Below are positions 27,121-40,424 of a stretch of DNA of 64,000 nt, piece by piece (the stretch's first letter is position 1; each line of letters opens with the position of its first letter). The notes under the pieces were generated by a model that made no database searches, was not told the DNA's origin, and saw nothing but the letters and a program-made list of their open reading frames with translations. The translations under genes were made by a program, and so were the position numbers. The stretch is taken from positions 8,308,001-8,372,000 of the forward strand of contig OZ059899.1 in assembly GCA_964057225.1 (NCBI GenBank), written 5' to 3'. The DNA comes from Auanema rhodensis (Eukaryota; Nematoda; Chromadorea; Rhabditida; Rhabditidae).

Positions 27121-27252
27121 AAAGAGAGTCTGAAAGAGAGACTGAAAGAGAGACTGAAAGAGAGACTGAAAAAGAGTCTGAAAGAGAGACGGAAATAGAG
27201 ACTGAAAGAGAGACTGAAAGAGAGTCTGAAAGAGAGATTGAAAGAGAGAATG
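27121..27252. repeat. 12-base minisatellite, 11 tandem units
   Basis: Eleven head-to-tail copies of a 12-base unit whose consensus is AAAGAGAGACTG, with single-base variants between copies. Because the period is a multiple of three, the minus strand reads as a long open frame of a repeated Phe-Gln-Ser-Leu-like tetrapeptide. I regard that as an artefact of the repeat. Confidence 0.95.
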
Positions 27253-30200
27253 AGAAAAATAGCTTGAAATATTGAAAAAGAGCAGAAGGGACTGTTTCCG
27301 CATACAGGACTTCGTATTACCCTGAAATCATAAAATCAACTTCGAGCAGCAAGAGTGAACTAAGGGGAGAGAGTGGAGTATGGTGGCAATTAAAAATTCG
27401 TGATTTGGTTTTTTTGGATATAATTGAATCAAATTTAATCACTGTGAGAAAGCTGATTCCAGCCCTGGAAATAACAAGAAAGAGGTAGAAGAAGAAAAAT
27501 TTTTGTATACAATAAAACTCAACCAATTTCTTAAATACCAATGGTTGTGGACATTGAAGTATATCTGAACTATTTAAAAATCAAAAACATAATTATCATC
27601 TTTGAGGTTTGCTTGATATTTAATCGGCTAATAGAAAAACTCATAAAATGGCAAAAGATGAAGAAATACATTTATCTGTATGACTCAAATGCACGCAAAT
27701 TAGTGATAAAGGAAGCTAAACTCACGAAATTTCTTCTGTTCCAACATGATGGAAATTCATTTCCGATTTCTGCTATATGCATGTAATATTCCGTGATATT
27801 AAACTTTTTCGTTATCATTTTTCAAAAACGGCTTATCTCAAGTTCAACAAGCTTTTGCCTCTTCAAAAGAGTCCTAGATCAATCATGTTTCTATTGTTTA
27901 AATAGATCGAAGATTCTCACTCTCTTCTCTGTTTCTCATTTTTTCTAATGTCTCTTGCTTGATGTTCATCTTATTTTTTAACTTCTTCTCTTTCAGGATC
28001 AGTGTGTAGCTTCTTGTTGTTTAAAAGAAGAAGAAAAAGAGTCAAATGAATGGTCTTTGTTCATAATTCTTCCTATTTTTTAATAAACTATAATGGTCAA
28101 GTTGATTTCAAATAATTTTGTCTTCAGAATGGAGTTTGTCATCTACCTACTTGCTTTTATGCAGAATCCTATCGGTTCTTGGTAGCTTTGCCGCTCTGTC
28201 ATCTATCAATGTTCTAGTATTCTTTCTCTCTATATCCCTCCTTACTCGCGCCTTCTCTTTCTCTCATTTTTTTTCTCGTATTCCTCTTTATATTTCGCAT
28301 TATCTACCGTTCCTATTTTCTATATCTATTTAAGCATAGTCCTACATTCAAAATACAGAGAAAAACTATATTTTTGAAATATCAGTTCTATGAAAAATCA
28401 GTTATAGTTTACGTACTGGCTAAGCTCAAATAACCACTTATGGTACACAATTCTTTTTCACACGGTGCCTCTTCCATCTTTTATTGGAACAGTTGATTTT
28501 AGCTCATCAATTTGTATAAACAGTCCAATTTAATTATACATAATATCTCTTAAATTTTCTAAATTTTCCTTCCTTCTCTCATTTTCTCACTAACACATCA
28601 CCTGAAAACATTAATTTTATTATTAACCTGTTCTTTGTCGACGAATAGATACCGTATCATCACTCATAATAATATTAAATCAAAATGTCCATAACAAACT
28701 TTCATATAAGAACGTAAATAACTAATTTTAAGCTCTCTTTCTCTCATTTACTTTCTCTTTCTCTCACACCAGCACTCCCTCTTCTACTCTTTTTTTCTCT
28801 CTTCCTCTACTCTCTCTTTCTTTCTTATGTTCTCTAGTATCCCGTTACTCTCTCTCGCTCGATCTTACTGTCTCATTCTCTTCACCAATACAGCTATATT
28901 CCCTCTTCCTAGCATTTTTTCTTTTATTCTCTGTTAACGTTATCATTTAGTATATTTTCATTAACACGTCTTTCATTTTTTTTCTCATTCGTTTTCCAGT
29001 TTAATGGTTTTTTAAGTCCCTTCATTCGGCTCGCCATTAGCTATGGTCCATTGTTTAAACCGGAACTTTGCTCACAGTTTCACATATGCAATACTGAATA
29101 TTGAAATTCAAGATTTTCCTTATAAGGTCATATTGAAACAGCTTATCCTGAACTATAAGAACCGGTAAAATCTTTATCTCCTCACTAATGTGGTCTCAAA
29201 GTTCGTTGTTGTAAAAAAAGATGAAAGTTTAAGATATAGAACGATAATAAATGAATTTCCTGCCGCCTACCAAATAGTTGGTCGATCCCCTTCTACCCAT
29301 AACACATCCTAGGCTCTAAGAACCAATCCCTCTTCCATCTTCCATTACAATCTGTTGTCTCTTCATTTCTTTGCATTTTTTTTTTCATCTTTTTTTTTCA
29401 GTTTTCATATTCAGTTCAATATATTATCGTTTTATCCTCTATTTTGCTCGAAGACCACCTTACGCCTTGGCCTCGCAATTCTATTTTCTTTGGTATTTGT
29501 AACACAACATATCAATTTCAACTATTCTTTTTGGCAAAGACTATTCCAATGCTAGCTCCCTGAATGTGTAAACCCCATTTACAGCATGTGTTTTGCAACC
29601 TTTGTTTGCAACTTTCATGTTTAAGTTTGTAAATGTTTTATTCAAATTCGTGAATCTTTTGTGATTATCCCATTTAAATTTTCCCAGATTTTACAGATTT
29701 TTTACCGTAGTTTTTCATTCATCTTGCCTCATACGCCAACTGAGTCATATTTTATTCCATTTCTACAATAGAACGTTCGGCTTCATTCAAATCAGCCCCA
29801 GCTGCGCATATTCCCCTCTCTGCTGACCTCTCGAACTTGCTTTATCAAGTTTTTTGCGAATTGTCTAAGAAAAGCTTCAAATATGCGTATAATTCATTAC
29901 TTGATATTTATAAAATAATAGCTTATCATACATTTGTTCTATGCTGTACTGATAATCAACTTTAAACCTAATGGAGCTGTTCTCCATGAAAAATGATTAT
30001 ATTAGAATAATCTTCATTATTTGATAACATTTAATTTGACGCTTTTATTTTTTATTCTCAGGAAATTTATATTACTAAAAAACTCAATTCTCCTATATCA
30101 CTGCAGTATAAAACTGTTCGTACTTCACTGTATAAGCTCGCTTTTCGTTATTGAAGTAAACTATCTACAAAGATCATAAATAGTCAATCTTATCTCATTT

Positions 30201-32056
30201 TTTGCAATGAATCCTACGTCTCTATATCAATTCAGTGCCCTTGATTCCAAATCCTTAACGTCATCATTTCGACAGCCGTAACGTTCATACAACATAGTAT
30301 CCTCTCCGGAAATCAGCTTCATCTCCGTCAATCTATTAAACCTGATATATGGACTATAACTTAAACTTTCAAATTTGGAATTCATTTATTTCTGAAATGA
30401 GAATGAAATCAAAATTTATTTCATCAATCGAAGTTTTGATAAAATTCTTCAATGCTGATTGATATTGTAGTAAGCTCAGCTTGGAAATCCAGAAAGTTTA
30501 ACTCATCAAGGTTTTTCCCTTTATTCTCTGTGTATGTTATATGAGAAATGGAGGGTGTGGACAAGTGAATTAATCAATATAATTTGAAAAACAAAATGAT
30601 CAAGTTATGCATCAATGACTATTGATACTTCTCTCTTCTCTCTCCCTCTCTCTTTCTTTTTATCGTCACTTTTCTCTCCCTATTTCTTTTCAACTTTTCG
30701 TTCGTTTTCTCTCAATTTCTTCCAGTTTCCATGCATGGCAGTTATTTAGGTTGGGTAACTTTGGGCAGGGCTTGGGACAACAATTGAAACTGTCGGTCCG
30801 GTTTCACACCAATTCGTCCTACTCGCTTTGTCTCGTTGTCGAGCTATAGGACCATCAACATCATTACCACCATTAAAATTACAAACATCTTTTCAATTAA
30901 CATAGGCAACTTTTTGCTTCATTTTCGATTCTTCAGTCAATATTTAACTTTTTCATTTTGATTTTTGAAATCACTTCCCTTCCCCCAAAAATTTCAATAT
31001 TCGCTATATAGAATATGATATTTTACAGTTTGTTCAATATTATTTGCTTCTCAAATAGTTACAATCAAAACGAGATTTGAATTTTCGATATACGTAATGT
31101 GTTGTATGACTAGAAAAATATTCTACTTTATAGATATTTTCTCTTTTTTTCATATCTCTAATATCATCATCATTATAAACATTCTTAATGAGAAAACATT
31201 AGAGAAACGCCGAACGTCGTGGTTGTTCAATAGGCTCATCATCTACTTAGGCATACCTCCTCTAAAAACTTGCATTTTTTTGTAGCAACATATGTATCCT
31301 TATAAACTGTTTATAAATATAGATACGGATGAGTGTTAGATATTATAGTATATCTATTCATGTGTTTATATTTATTTTTATATTATTGCTAATCCCTCAT
31401 TAATATCACATATATATTTTTTTAAAAAATCAATTTGTATAAGCTGATATAACTAATCAGATCATCATCATCATTCACACAGACACTCATACACATACAC
31501 ACACAACGACATGCACCGCTTCATTCAGATACATAGTCTACTATCTATTATTCCAAATCCTCTTTTCCACTGAAATCTAGTTCTCTTTCTATTTTTCTCG
31601 TCGTTGACTAACTATTAATATCTATATATCCTCATCTATCTTTTCAACTATGATTACCAAATATGATGTATGAATATTCAGTTCAATTATCTGAAAATGA
31701 AAAAAATTCAGTTTGATTTCGAAAAATGGAGTAGAACTTATTTAGATCATATTTTGTCATTATTATTTCATTAAGCTTAAGTTCTAAAAAAATTCAAATT
31801 CTTTGACCTATACGCCATACATGCAGTTTATCTAAGTCACCATATTTGTGTCAACAACAAGCAACCCAAACTACATTTTCATATTTATAAAAAATCGAAA
31901 TTTATCCCAAAAATATTCCAAAAAGAGCCAATGGCATAGCTACTTTGTTAGTTTTCAAAAAAACTAAAATTTTAACGACCGGAAGCGTTTATTGGTCCAG
32001 ATCGCTGATCAAACTAGAAAGTATAGTCAGGAGGATTGCCTAATATGGCTATTGAG

Positions 32057-32261
32057 ATTTGCATTCAGTTCATTTTCTCTCGCGATTATCGACATCCTTT
32101 AGGGATATTGATTGATTTGCATTTTAATTACTTAATTATTTAAATATAGGTGTTAGGAATAACTTGCATTTCATTTTCAATCTTTCTTTCAATTTACATA
32201 GTTATAGCCCTCATTTGCATATGGAGCTTTTAGCAACTTTTTCCTTAAATTGTATGCAAAT
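32057..32261. promoter_or_regulatory. Cluster of four perfect POU octamers
   Basis: Exact octamers (ATTTGCAT or its complement ATGCAAAT) occur at 32057-32064, 32115-32122, 32213-32220 and, in the opposite orientation, 32254-32261. The octamer is the established binding site of Oct/POU class II proteins. The cluster lies about 1.7 kb before the first identified exon of a POU class II gene, so it is a candidate autoregulatory enhancer. Spacing between successive sites is about 58, 98 and 41 bases. Confidence 0.45.
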
Positions 32262-33989
32262 TGGATTTCAACTTGGCCAGGTGCCCTTGCGTCATTTCAT
32301 TCACTTTGTGTCTGCTCTTTTTGCGCTTGGATGGCTGAATTTCAAATTCAGCTTGTATACTAGGCTTCTGTAAATCCAGAAATTTAAGTAAATAGATTTT
32401 CTCGTGGCATAAGTAAACGAATATGGCATCGATATCACTCTGTCTGCTCAGTGTTTATGAATTTATGCCAATTTCCTTGTTTCGCGTATTAAGTTGAGGT
32501 GCATATTAAGGATTATTCCTGCCGAACTCATGGATCAATTTGTTATTTTTCGTTTAATTTGCTGCTGTATTCGACCAAATTAAGAAAACGCTTCTGTATA
32601 CGAATCAATAGTTGCACCTTCGAACAGTATACAAAACATTAGCGTAACTACATTATCTTTTTTGGTAAACTAATTGCAAAAACTGAAAGGCTAATCAATC
32701 AGTTTGGCAAAAATGCAAGAAGACGATAGTAATCATGATCGTAGTTTGATCATATGCATACGAAATATCCACATTTTGTAAACATTTCACTTTTGATTGT
32801 CTTTTCATCTGGCTCCTTCTGTTCTAGGGTGACAACTGTTACAATGTTTTTATACTTCTCTCTAATAGCTACTACACATTAAATCAGGGTACTCTAATTA
32901 CCTGTTCTACATCGACTGCATCTCTGCTTTTCTACTAGCCTATATTCTTCACTATCATTCTGTATTTTATGGAAGTGAAAAGAGTATTTTAATATAATGA
33001 AATTAATGCTCAATTTGTCACTTGATTCAGAAAATGATTGCCAACATTGATGCTAGCAAGGGCTGTTGAGTAAGCATAATAACAGAAAGCGTACAGTGAA
33101 TTAATTAATGTGTTATGTATAGGGTTATTTATTCGAGCTCATCCAGAAGATTTTGATCTTAATCATAGTCTCAATATTATACACAAGTTTATGGAATTGT
33201 CTCCCGCGTGCTGATTTGAAAGCTATCCGCTATGTAAAATGGTTGTTATGGAATAGTGATATTTGTGTTCTCAGAATATTTAAAAAAAAACTAGATTTAA
33301 ATAATGAATTAAGATATTTATACGCACACATGCGCAAGTTTACACTCTAAAGTCTTCGTTATGCTGTGGTCTTTCACAGCTATCCTTCGTTTAGCCAGCT
33401 TTGTTCGAGAGGAACAGAGAAATGGAAGACGAATCTGATCTGAAAAGCAGAAGAAAAGAGAGGTGGTAAAACAGAATTGAAATACGGGAGATAAAAAGAA
33501 AATAGCAGGTGCACGAAGAGAGGGAAAGAAAGCGCCAATTGTCTCAATTTAACTCTTTCCGTATTTAATCTTCCGATAACGTTATCAAATTGCTGCTTTT
33601 TTTGTAGAAAAAATCAGTGTATACCTGCATGTTTTTTAATTTATTTTTAATTCTTGTAAATATCCTGTGCGATCAAATGTTTGTTTCTAATCTGATTGTT
33701 TTTTCTTCATTTGATGTTTTCATTTCTTTCTCTCATAAGTTCTCATTTGTCTGGTTAAGTTTTTTAAATTTATTTTCTTACCGTTCTTTCCTTTTTTCAT
33801 TTACAGTCTTCAAATAGATATAAACGGCTGATTTTATTTATATGCTAATTTTCACGTGTACGTCTTTTGTTTTAATGTCGCATTTATTTTTTATTTTTTA
33901 ATATCGTAGCTGTAGTATTGCCTACTTTTACGGTTCCTCTAAGCCTATGTCTATTTAAGCCATTATAGGCTGACGAATGCGAGATCACA

Positions 33990-36900
33990 ATGCACCATGA
34001 GATTCCGGAGAGTTTGTCAAATCAGGGTAAGCTAAATTAATGTTTTTTTTTTCGTTTTTTTGCCAAGTTTTCAATATGTTTGTTTTATATTCAAGCTTTA
34101 GGGTCGCCATCTCCCTCAAATGTCCAAGTACGAATCAGTCCCACAGGGTCCAGTAAACGAAAAAGTCGCCCGGTTAAACGTATAATAGACATAGATGTGA
34201 GTTTTTAGTTATTTTTTTATACTCCCTTTCTAAATTTTTTCAAAATCGTTTTTGTGGAAATGAATTTTTTTCCTGAAAAGTGAGATGAAATGTCTAGTAA
34301 AGTTCTAGAGTTACAAACTTTTGCAATAACCAAAACGACGAGTCAATGAATTAACGTTGAAACCCTCTGTTTGTCATTAGCGAATTCTTTTGCAGTCACT
34401 GAGCAATGATCATGATTTTCCTTATTAAGAATTTCAAGAACTATGCGCTTTGTTATTAATATGTTATCGTTTAAGCAGCTCTCTGTTAATCGGCTAGGCG
34501 TAAATGATACTTTATTTCATGTTTATTGGCATTTTATTTTTCCTATTATGCAACATATTTGTGTTTAATTATTCCTTTTTATGGTACATTTACACATCTC
34601 TCAGTGTTTCAATATGAGAAAATGTGAAGTAATGCTTAAGCTAGATTTACTAATTCCTATGCTCTTTATGTGGAATGATTAAAATGAGCTCCTGTCAATG
34701 CTTACTTTGTTTTTCTTCTGCAAAGCTTGATGACCTTTTGCGGACAGGGCAAGATATGCTCTTTATATTAGTACCAGTCGTTTGGTAGTAAGTTTGAATT
34801 ACAGGTCATTAACCCACGAGTTTGTATTATTAGCCAGCGCGTTCGTGTAAGTAATTTTCTTTGGCAGAACAACTATCATATTTCTAGAGACGATTCCTGA
34901 AAAAGTTGATTGATTCTAGCGAAATTTCCTTAAGCCCCTTTTTTTCTTTTTCGATTTCATTCTTTCGGTGTTTCTGTTCAATCGGGACCGATCTAGTGCT
35001 CTTCCAAACCAGCTGCATTCTCTCAGCTTCCACACCCTTAGCCCTTTTTGTGACTCTCTTTCAATCTCCCTTTTTCTCGTTCACTCACTCTTATTCCCTC
35101 TCATTTCAATTTTCTTTTCTTCGTCTCCTTTCTCTCCCTCTTGCTCTCACCAGCAACCAACCAGCCAGGAATCGATATGTGCTTTTGCATAATCAGGCCA
35201 TCCACACCAGAATATGCTGTTGTGTCTCAGCTGTCATGTCCATAAAACATAGCTTTCATTTACATAGCTGAATTAAATTTTACCTATAAATGCGAGAAGA
35301 AAGTTATAGGACACTGATTTAAGTTATCCTGAACCAATTGATTTCCATAAGCTTTTAATTTGTAACTGTTATGTGAATCTAATATTAGTTTTAAAGTTGA
35401 ATGCTTTTTCATAGAAGCCTTTATTCAAATTTAATTCTCGAGGATGATAGCAATCTTTGGTGAAAAGTCAGAAATGTAAAAAAAATTTCGATTCTGGACA
35501 TTTGAAAGAAGTGCCGCTGACGCTTCGTATTTCATTTCAACCTAATCATTCTTGGCCACCCATAACCTAATACTTAAAATTCTGCTGATTTGATTAAGTA
35601 AACACTCTTTTATATAAGCATTGCTTACGCCGAACGCATATTCATTTCAATTCTGGTGGCTTATTCTTCCTTTTTTCCTTCTTCATTTTTGAATCATTAT
35701 ATCCATATTGCTCCTACATCATTTCCTGAATTTTTTTCACCTCTTAATGTAAGAGTTTTCATGTTAAGTTTCAAATATCCTAGTCGATCTGCTTTTGTTG
35801 CTTAATCTCATTCAAAGTGTATTGCAAGCATGCTCTACATGATTTCTTCCGATAATTGGGCATATAACTGGGGAATTAAAAAAGGGAAATAGCAATAAGA
35901 GAGCCACAAAATAAAAGATTGCGTACCACAAAGCGTAACTCGGCCAGTGCTAGGTTTTTTTCTTTTTCATCACATTTTTTCTTTATTTTATGCATTCTGG
36001 ATTCATTAATTTACATATATTGTGGTTACAGGAAGAATCAGGAGAATCTAGTTCAATGCAGATGACGTCAGATGGAGTTCATACAAGTGAAATTTGCGAC
36101 ATGAAACCTTCTATTGCAAGTGATTGCTCTTCTGAAGACGTAAATGTAGAAGTCGCCTCCATAGTAGCCAAAATGGTAGAAGAAGAACCAAGGTGAGCAT
36201 TTTAGCATAACTGAAATTTATATTTGCTCAAACTGAAAATGACATCTAGCATAGTTTACCGTTGATTCTATGCCACATGTCTGCTTAAAGTGCACGAGTT
36301 TGGTCGAAAATGACAGTTTTGTCTTAAAAATATTTTCACTTTTAACATGAATACAAAAATCAGATTTTAATAGTTTTTCAAATTTTGATGTTGATGAAAC
36401 TTCCTGTGAAGAATTTCTTGAACTACTAAAAAATGTTTAGAAAAAGTTTTGTATGCATCAGTTTTACTTACCTGATATCCATTTTGTTCAAATTTCGTCA
36501 ATATTCAGATAGCTTGCGTGTGTGATCGGCTGCGCTGAATAGTATGGCTGTTGAATATCTATTTTTAATTTTGAACTTTTAATTAGGATACTGTCTTATG
36601 CTCAATCGAAGCTTTTGTAAAGCCGTTTGGGAATCCCGATTCAATGTTGTGGTATGATTGTATAATTATATCCCAAACTGTTGAAAGTTGAATAGCGTGA
36701 GTAGTGTTGTTGTATCATAATCGGCTCAGTTCAATTATATGGGGTTTATGCATGCATCCCAGATTTTTCATTCCCACGTAGTCATCGCCTCCCGTTAGGA
36801 TTTTTGTTTAATTATTCTTTATAGTTTATATTTTTTACATTTTGGAATAGTTTAACCATATTTCCTCTTTGTTCTTCATTGCCATATTTTTGGGGCGAAA

Positions 36901-38025
36901 AATTACTTTGATTTCTCAACAAAGAGTATCGGTTTTGAAACAATGAAGAAGAAAAGAGCTCGTTTATGCTGCTGTGAGTGCCGCCAACATCTGGTAATTC
37001 ATAAAACTGTCAACAAGCCATGTTCGTTGTACTCCAAATTAAATGGAATAAATTTCCTTTCCTCAATTTCCGCGCCATTTCTTTAAATGCACTAATTCTT
37101 GTGATTATAATCTTCATCATCAATTTCTATTAATATTTCAGAATAAAAACGGAAGACGCGCATTCTATACCTGAAATGGATCAAGCAGAAATGATGAGGA
37201 GGTTAGCGGAAATGTTCGCATCTGGTACCAATAGTATACCTGTAACACCTACATCGCCTCCATCATCATCGGCAGCTCTGCAAACTCTGCTAGCAGCTGC
37301 TGGTGTAGCATCGTCTGCATCAAATGGTAAGTAAAAATAAAAACCTTTGTTGTACAAAGAACTTGTTTAATTATTGGTTCTTCAAAAAAAGGGTTTTTTC
37401 GAATTATAAGTATGCTCGGATAAAAATTTCCCGCGCTTTTGCCCACGGCAAAAATTTGAATAAAGCTGGAATTTTCGAAATTGCGAATTAGTGTCTTCTT
37501 TTAGGTTCCCCAATGGAGGCTGTTGCTGCTTCTCCCGCACAGGTTATAGGCACGGATCAACTGACTTCTGAAGGATTTATTCAAGCTATTTTGTCTACTA
37601 ATATGGCTCATCAATTTGGTATGTTAATTTTTTCCGTTTAAATCGTTTTATCCCTGATGCAGTAGGAAATGCTGCGACTCCGGCTTCTACCACAACGAAT
37701 ATGTCTTCATTACTCTCTAATTCGTCTTCTGTTAGTCCAGCTGTATGAAATTAAATCTCAAGCTTTTATGGAAATCATCTATTTTTTAGGAACCCTCAAC
37801 TACATCCACGACATTGGGAACATTGCCTAATAATCGGGCCGTTAAAAGAAAGCTCTTCGAAAACAGTCGTGAAGTATGATTCATCTAATACACTGCTATG
37901 TAACCAATTTTGTTAAGATGTTACATAAAGCTGTTACTTCCATAACTAATGAAGAAAGAAAAGACATGGGTGATCTGGAGAATTTCGCTCAAGTTTTCAA
38001 AAAGCAACGTATTAAATTTGGTTAG

Positions 38026-38068
<43 letters not shown>

Positions 38069-38898
38069 TTGTTATTTTCAGGATTTACTCAAGGAGATGT
38101 TGGAGTTGCTCTTGGTAGAAGGTATGGTACTGATTTCTCTCAAACTACGATCTCACGCTTTGAGGTTCGATTTCATTTTCTATAATGTTTTAAGAAGCGT
38201 GTATTCAGGCACTGAATTTATCTTTCAAGAACATGTGCAAGTTAAGGCCTCTGCTCAAGGTAACATTTTGTTAGATTTCCATTTATTGTCAGATATTTAG
38301 GAATGGTTGGCTGATGCTGAACTTGCCATTGCTAATGGTGCTTCCCTGAACGACCTGTTGGATAAACCTGCTGGACAGAGACAAGTAAAATCAATCGAGC
38401 ATTTTTGTCCAATCAACGTTTTAGTTGCAGACAGAAGATGATAATAATATGATGAGTTCGGGTGTGAATCGGGAGCCTTATGTAAAAAGGAGGAGGAAGA
38501 GGACTAATCTTGATCTTTCTCAGGTTTGCCATCTAGAATAGAGATAAAGGTTCATATTTTTTTAGCGAACAACACTGGATGCATATTTTGCTCTAAATCC
38601 CAGACCAGATCACGAGCGAATGACAGAAATTGCAACTTTATTGGAGTTAGATCGGGATGTATGTTTTTATACTTTATAACTTTTAATTAATTTTAATCAA
38701 CAGGTCGTTCGTGTATGGTTTTGTAATCGTAGACAAAAAATGAGAAGATCAGATGATCCAGAAGGCGGTGATAATAATGTTCTTTTGAATTCATTGAAAG
38801 TGGGTGACTATCCTGGTAACATGGAATATTTGATTTCATTTAAGGCTTTGGCTCAAGTCAAAACTGAGGAGGGTAATTCCTCTGCTGCTCCCTCATAG
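33990..38898 (+). CDS. ceh-18: POU class II (Oct1/2-like) homeodomain transcription factor
   Basis: Nuclear DNA-binding protein of about 470 residues. Exons: 33990-34026 (open from an acceptor at 33968), 34102-34196, 36032-36192, 37142-37326, 37505-37618, 37663-37742, 37790-37873, 37918-38020, 38082-38164, 38209-38259, 38301-38384, 38431-38523, 38566-38658, 38704-38799, 38845-38898. The POU-specific domain spans about residues 268-345 and includes [32 protein letters not shown] and EWL. The homeodomain is 379-438 with [10 protein letters not shown]; Cys at homeodomain position 50 is the POU hallmark. Two Ile/Val-Lys-x-Glu sites (start of exon 4 and near the C-terminus) resemble SUMO acceptor motifs. 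Most 3' introns are 41-47 bases. In-frame codons precede the chosen ATG back to the acceptor, so an upstream coding exon is possible. The class is secure; the ceh-18 symbol is inferred. Confidence 0.92.
38032..38064. repeat. (AT)n microsatellite inside a 61-base POU-gene intron
   Basis: A pure TA/AT run fills about half of the intron at 38021-38081, between the two parts of the POU-specific domain. Its length is likely to vary and could affect intron size, because neighbouring introns are only 41-47 bases. Confidence 0.9.
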
Positions 38899-39457
38899 AG
38901 TTGCTGGTTGTCTTTTTAGACATTTAAAATTACCTCAGATTCGGTATTCCGTTTCTTCCTGCTTGTATATGGTTCCATTTGAATCGTTGATCCAAATTGT
39001 TGTTGTCATAAATGCATGATTGCCTCAGAGGAAGCCTTTGCATTTAACATCGGTAGGCCCGGAAGGCTGAATCATTTTATGTAATAATGTAAGATTTAGT
39101 CAAGTCTAGAGCCGGTCCAAAACAGTCTATTGTTTTAGATATTTTTAAATATTGTATGTACCTATGTAAGGATTGTGTTTTCTTAGTTGGATTTTATTCT
39201 GACCTGTTCATATTCTTCCCAGTAGATTTTTCTCATTGCATTTACATGCATCTATTCATTGCATTTGAATTTTTTCTTTTGATTTATCCAATTTTTAATT
39301 TTATAACTTCTAAGAGCCAGGCCAGTGGCAGTCACAATTGATCATGCAAATTTTTGGGAATTGTCTACCTAACCTAAGTAGTTTTTTTTTTCGTTTTTGG
39401 AGTGTCATTCATATCTTTTGTTCTTGTTCTTTTTAATTTTGTTGTTTGGAGGATTTT

Positions 39458-39463
39458 AATAAA
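39458..39463 (+). terminator. Poly(A) signal of the POU gene
   Basis: Canonical AATAAA about 560 bases after the stop codon. A second candidate is at 40187-40192. The 3' UTR includes an octamer at 39344-39351. The sequence at 38899-40424 holds no other gene I can support. Confidence 0.5.
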
Positions 39464-40424
39464 TCCTTAGTAATTTCAAATTCGTGTGCTTGTAATGAAA
39501 CAGATACACGATTTCTTGATAACACTTCAGACCCCAGAGCCTATATGTAGTGCGCCCGATTCGAAAATGTACTCAGGTTCCCTAGTAAAAATAATTAAGG
39601 ATGAGTAAATGTCCACAAAACAACACATATTGCGTTAAACTCTTCTGCTTAATCACATCCTTTCCTGCTTTTAATAGTTTTTGAGCATTTTTATCTTGTG
39701 CGTTAAGCACAGCTGTATATTCTTTCTTAGTTATATGATTATGCCTAAGACTGATGAAAAATATTAGATTTTTATATTATTCATTAGGGAAAGACCTCAA
39801 TTGCCTTTTCGAGATGCGTGAAGATTCATCGTCTCTCCAGATTTCTTTCTTTCTTTTGTCATACTTCAAACTGCCGATTCGTTTTTCGATCGCGTTTGGC
39901 CTAGTCTATGTGCATTTCCCTGTGCGTTTCTTTACATCTCCTCATCTCCCGGTTATTACTTCTCCAAACCCGGTTATATTTATGCTCTTGAAATATGTTC
40001 ACATTAAGGAATGGTCCGAAAGGTCCATAATATTCACTCATATACTAGCATCATTACCACTCTCGTAAAACTTAAATGTATTTAGCCCATGATTGATTCC
40101 TGAGCTATCTTTTATATGTGTATTCAACATTTCATAGGGTAAATTTCATCGTTTGATAAATAACTTTGTTATGAGCATTGTTTGTTAATAAAGATCTTAG
40201 GTATTCCGAGTTTTTGTTATTCTCAATATGCACACACAATCAGAGTTAACACCAACTGCTCGATTTTCATTTGACTGATGCGTTGATAAACGAATTCAAA
40301 ACAAACCCGATAAGATAAACTTCAGCATATAATTTAATTTTTCCACCGCTCAATCAATCGAGCAATTTTAAATCTATGTTTAATCAGTATAAACGATTTT
40401 TACCTTTTTTTTCTTATAGTTCGA

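Larger units (their letters stand above)
11325..33968. other. Gene desert of about 23 kb with microsatellites and candidate regulatory sites
   Basis: No exon with convincing protein similarity was found on either strand. The segment lies between two developmental transcription factor genes, and such genes often have large regulatory flanks. It holds GA-rich tracts (11.3-12.0 and 18.87-19.1 kb), a long CT tract (12.70-12.76 kb), several C or G homopolymers, TA/ATAG/GAT microsatellites and a 12-base minisatellite. It also holds scattered perfect POU octamers and a set of GACGTC sites. From 12.6 kb on the plus strand is visibly pyrimidine-rich. Upstream untranslated or coding exons of the POU gene could be hidden here; one candidate is at 18476. 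Confidence 0.65.

Noticed and set aside
27049-27303. Minus-strand frame of a repeated Phe-Gln-Ser-Leu-like tetrapeptide
   Set aside because: It is a direct consequence of a 12-base tandem repeat, and no splice or start context supports a gene.
38787-38898. Alternative reading of the POU gene's last exons using a donor at about 38815
   Set aside because: It would require a 29-base intron. The GTGGGT donor at 38800 gives a 45-base intron like its neighbours and keeps the frame to a stop.
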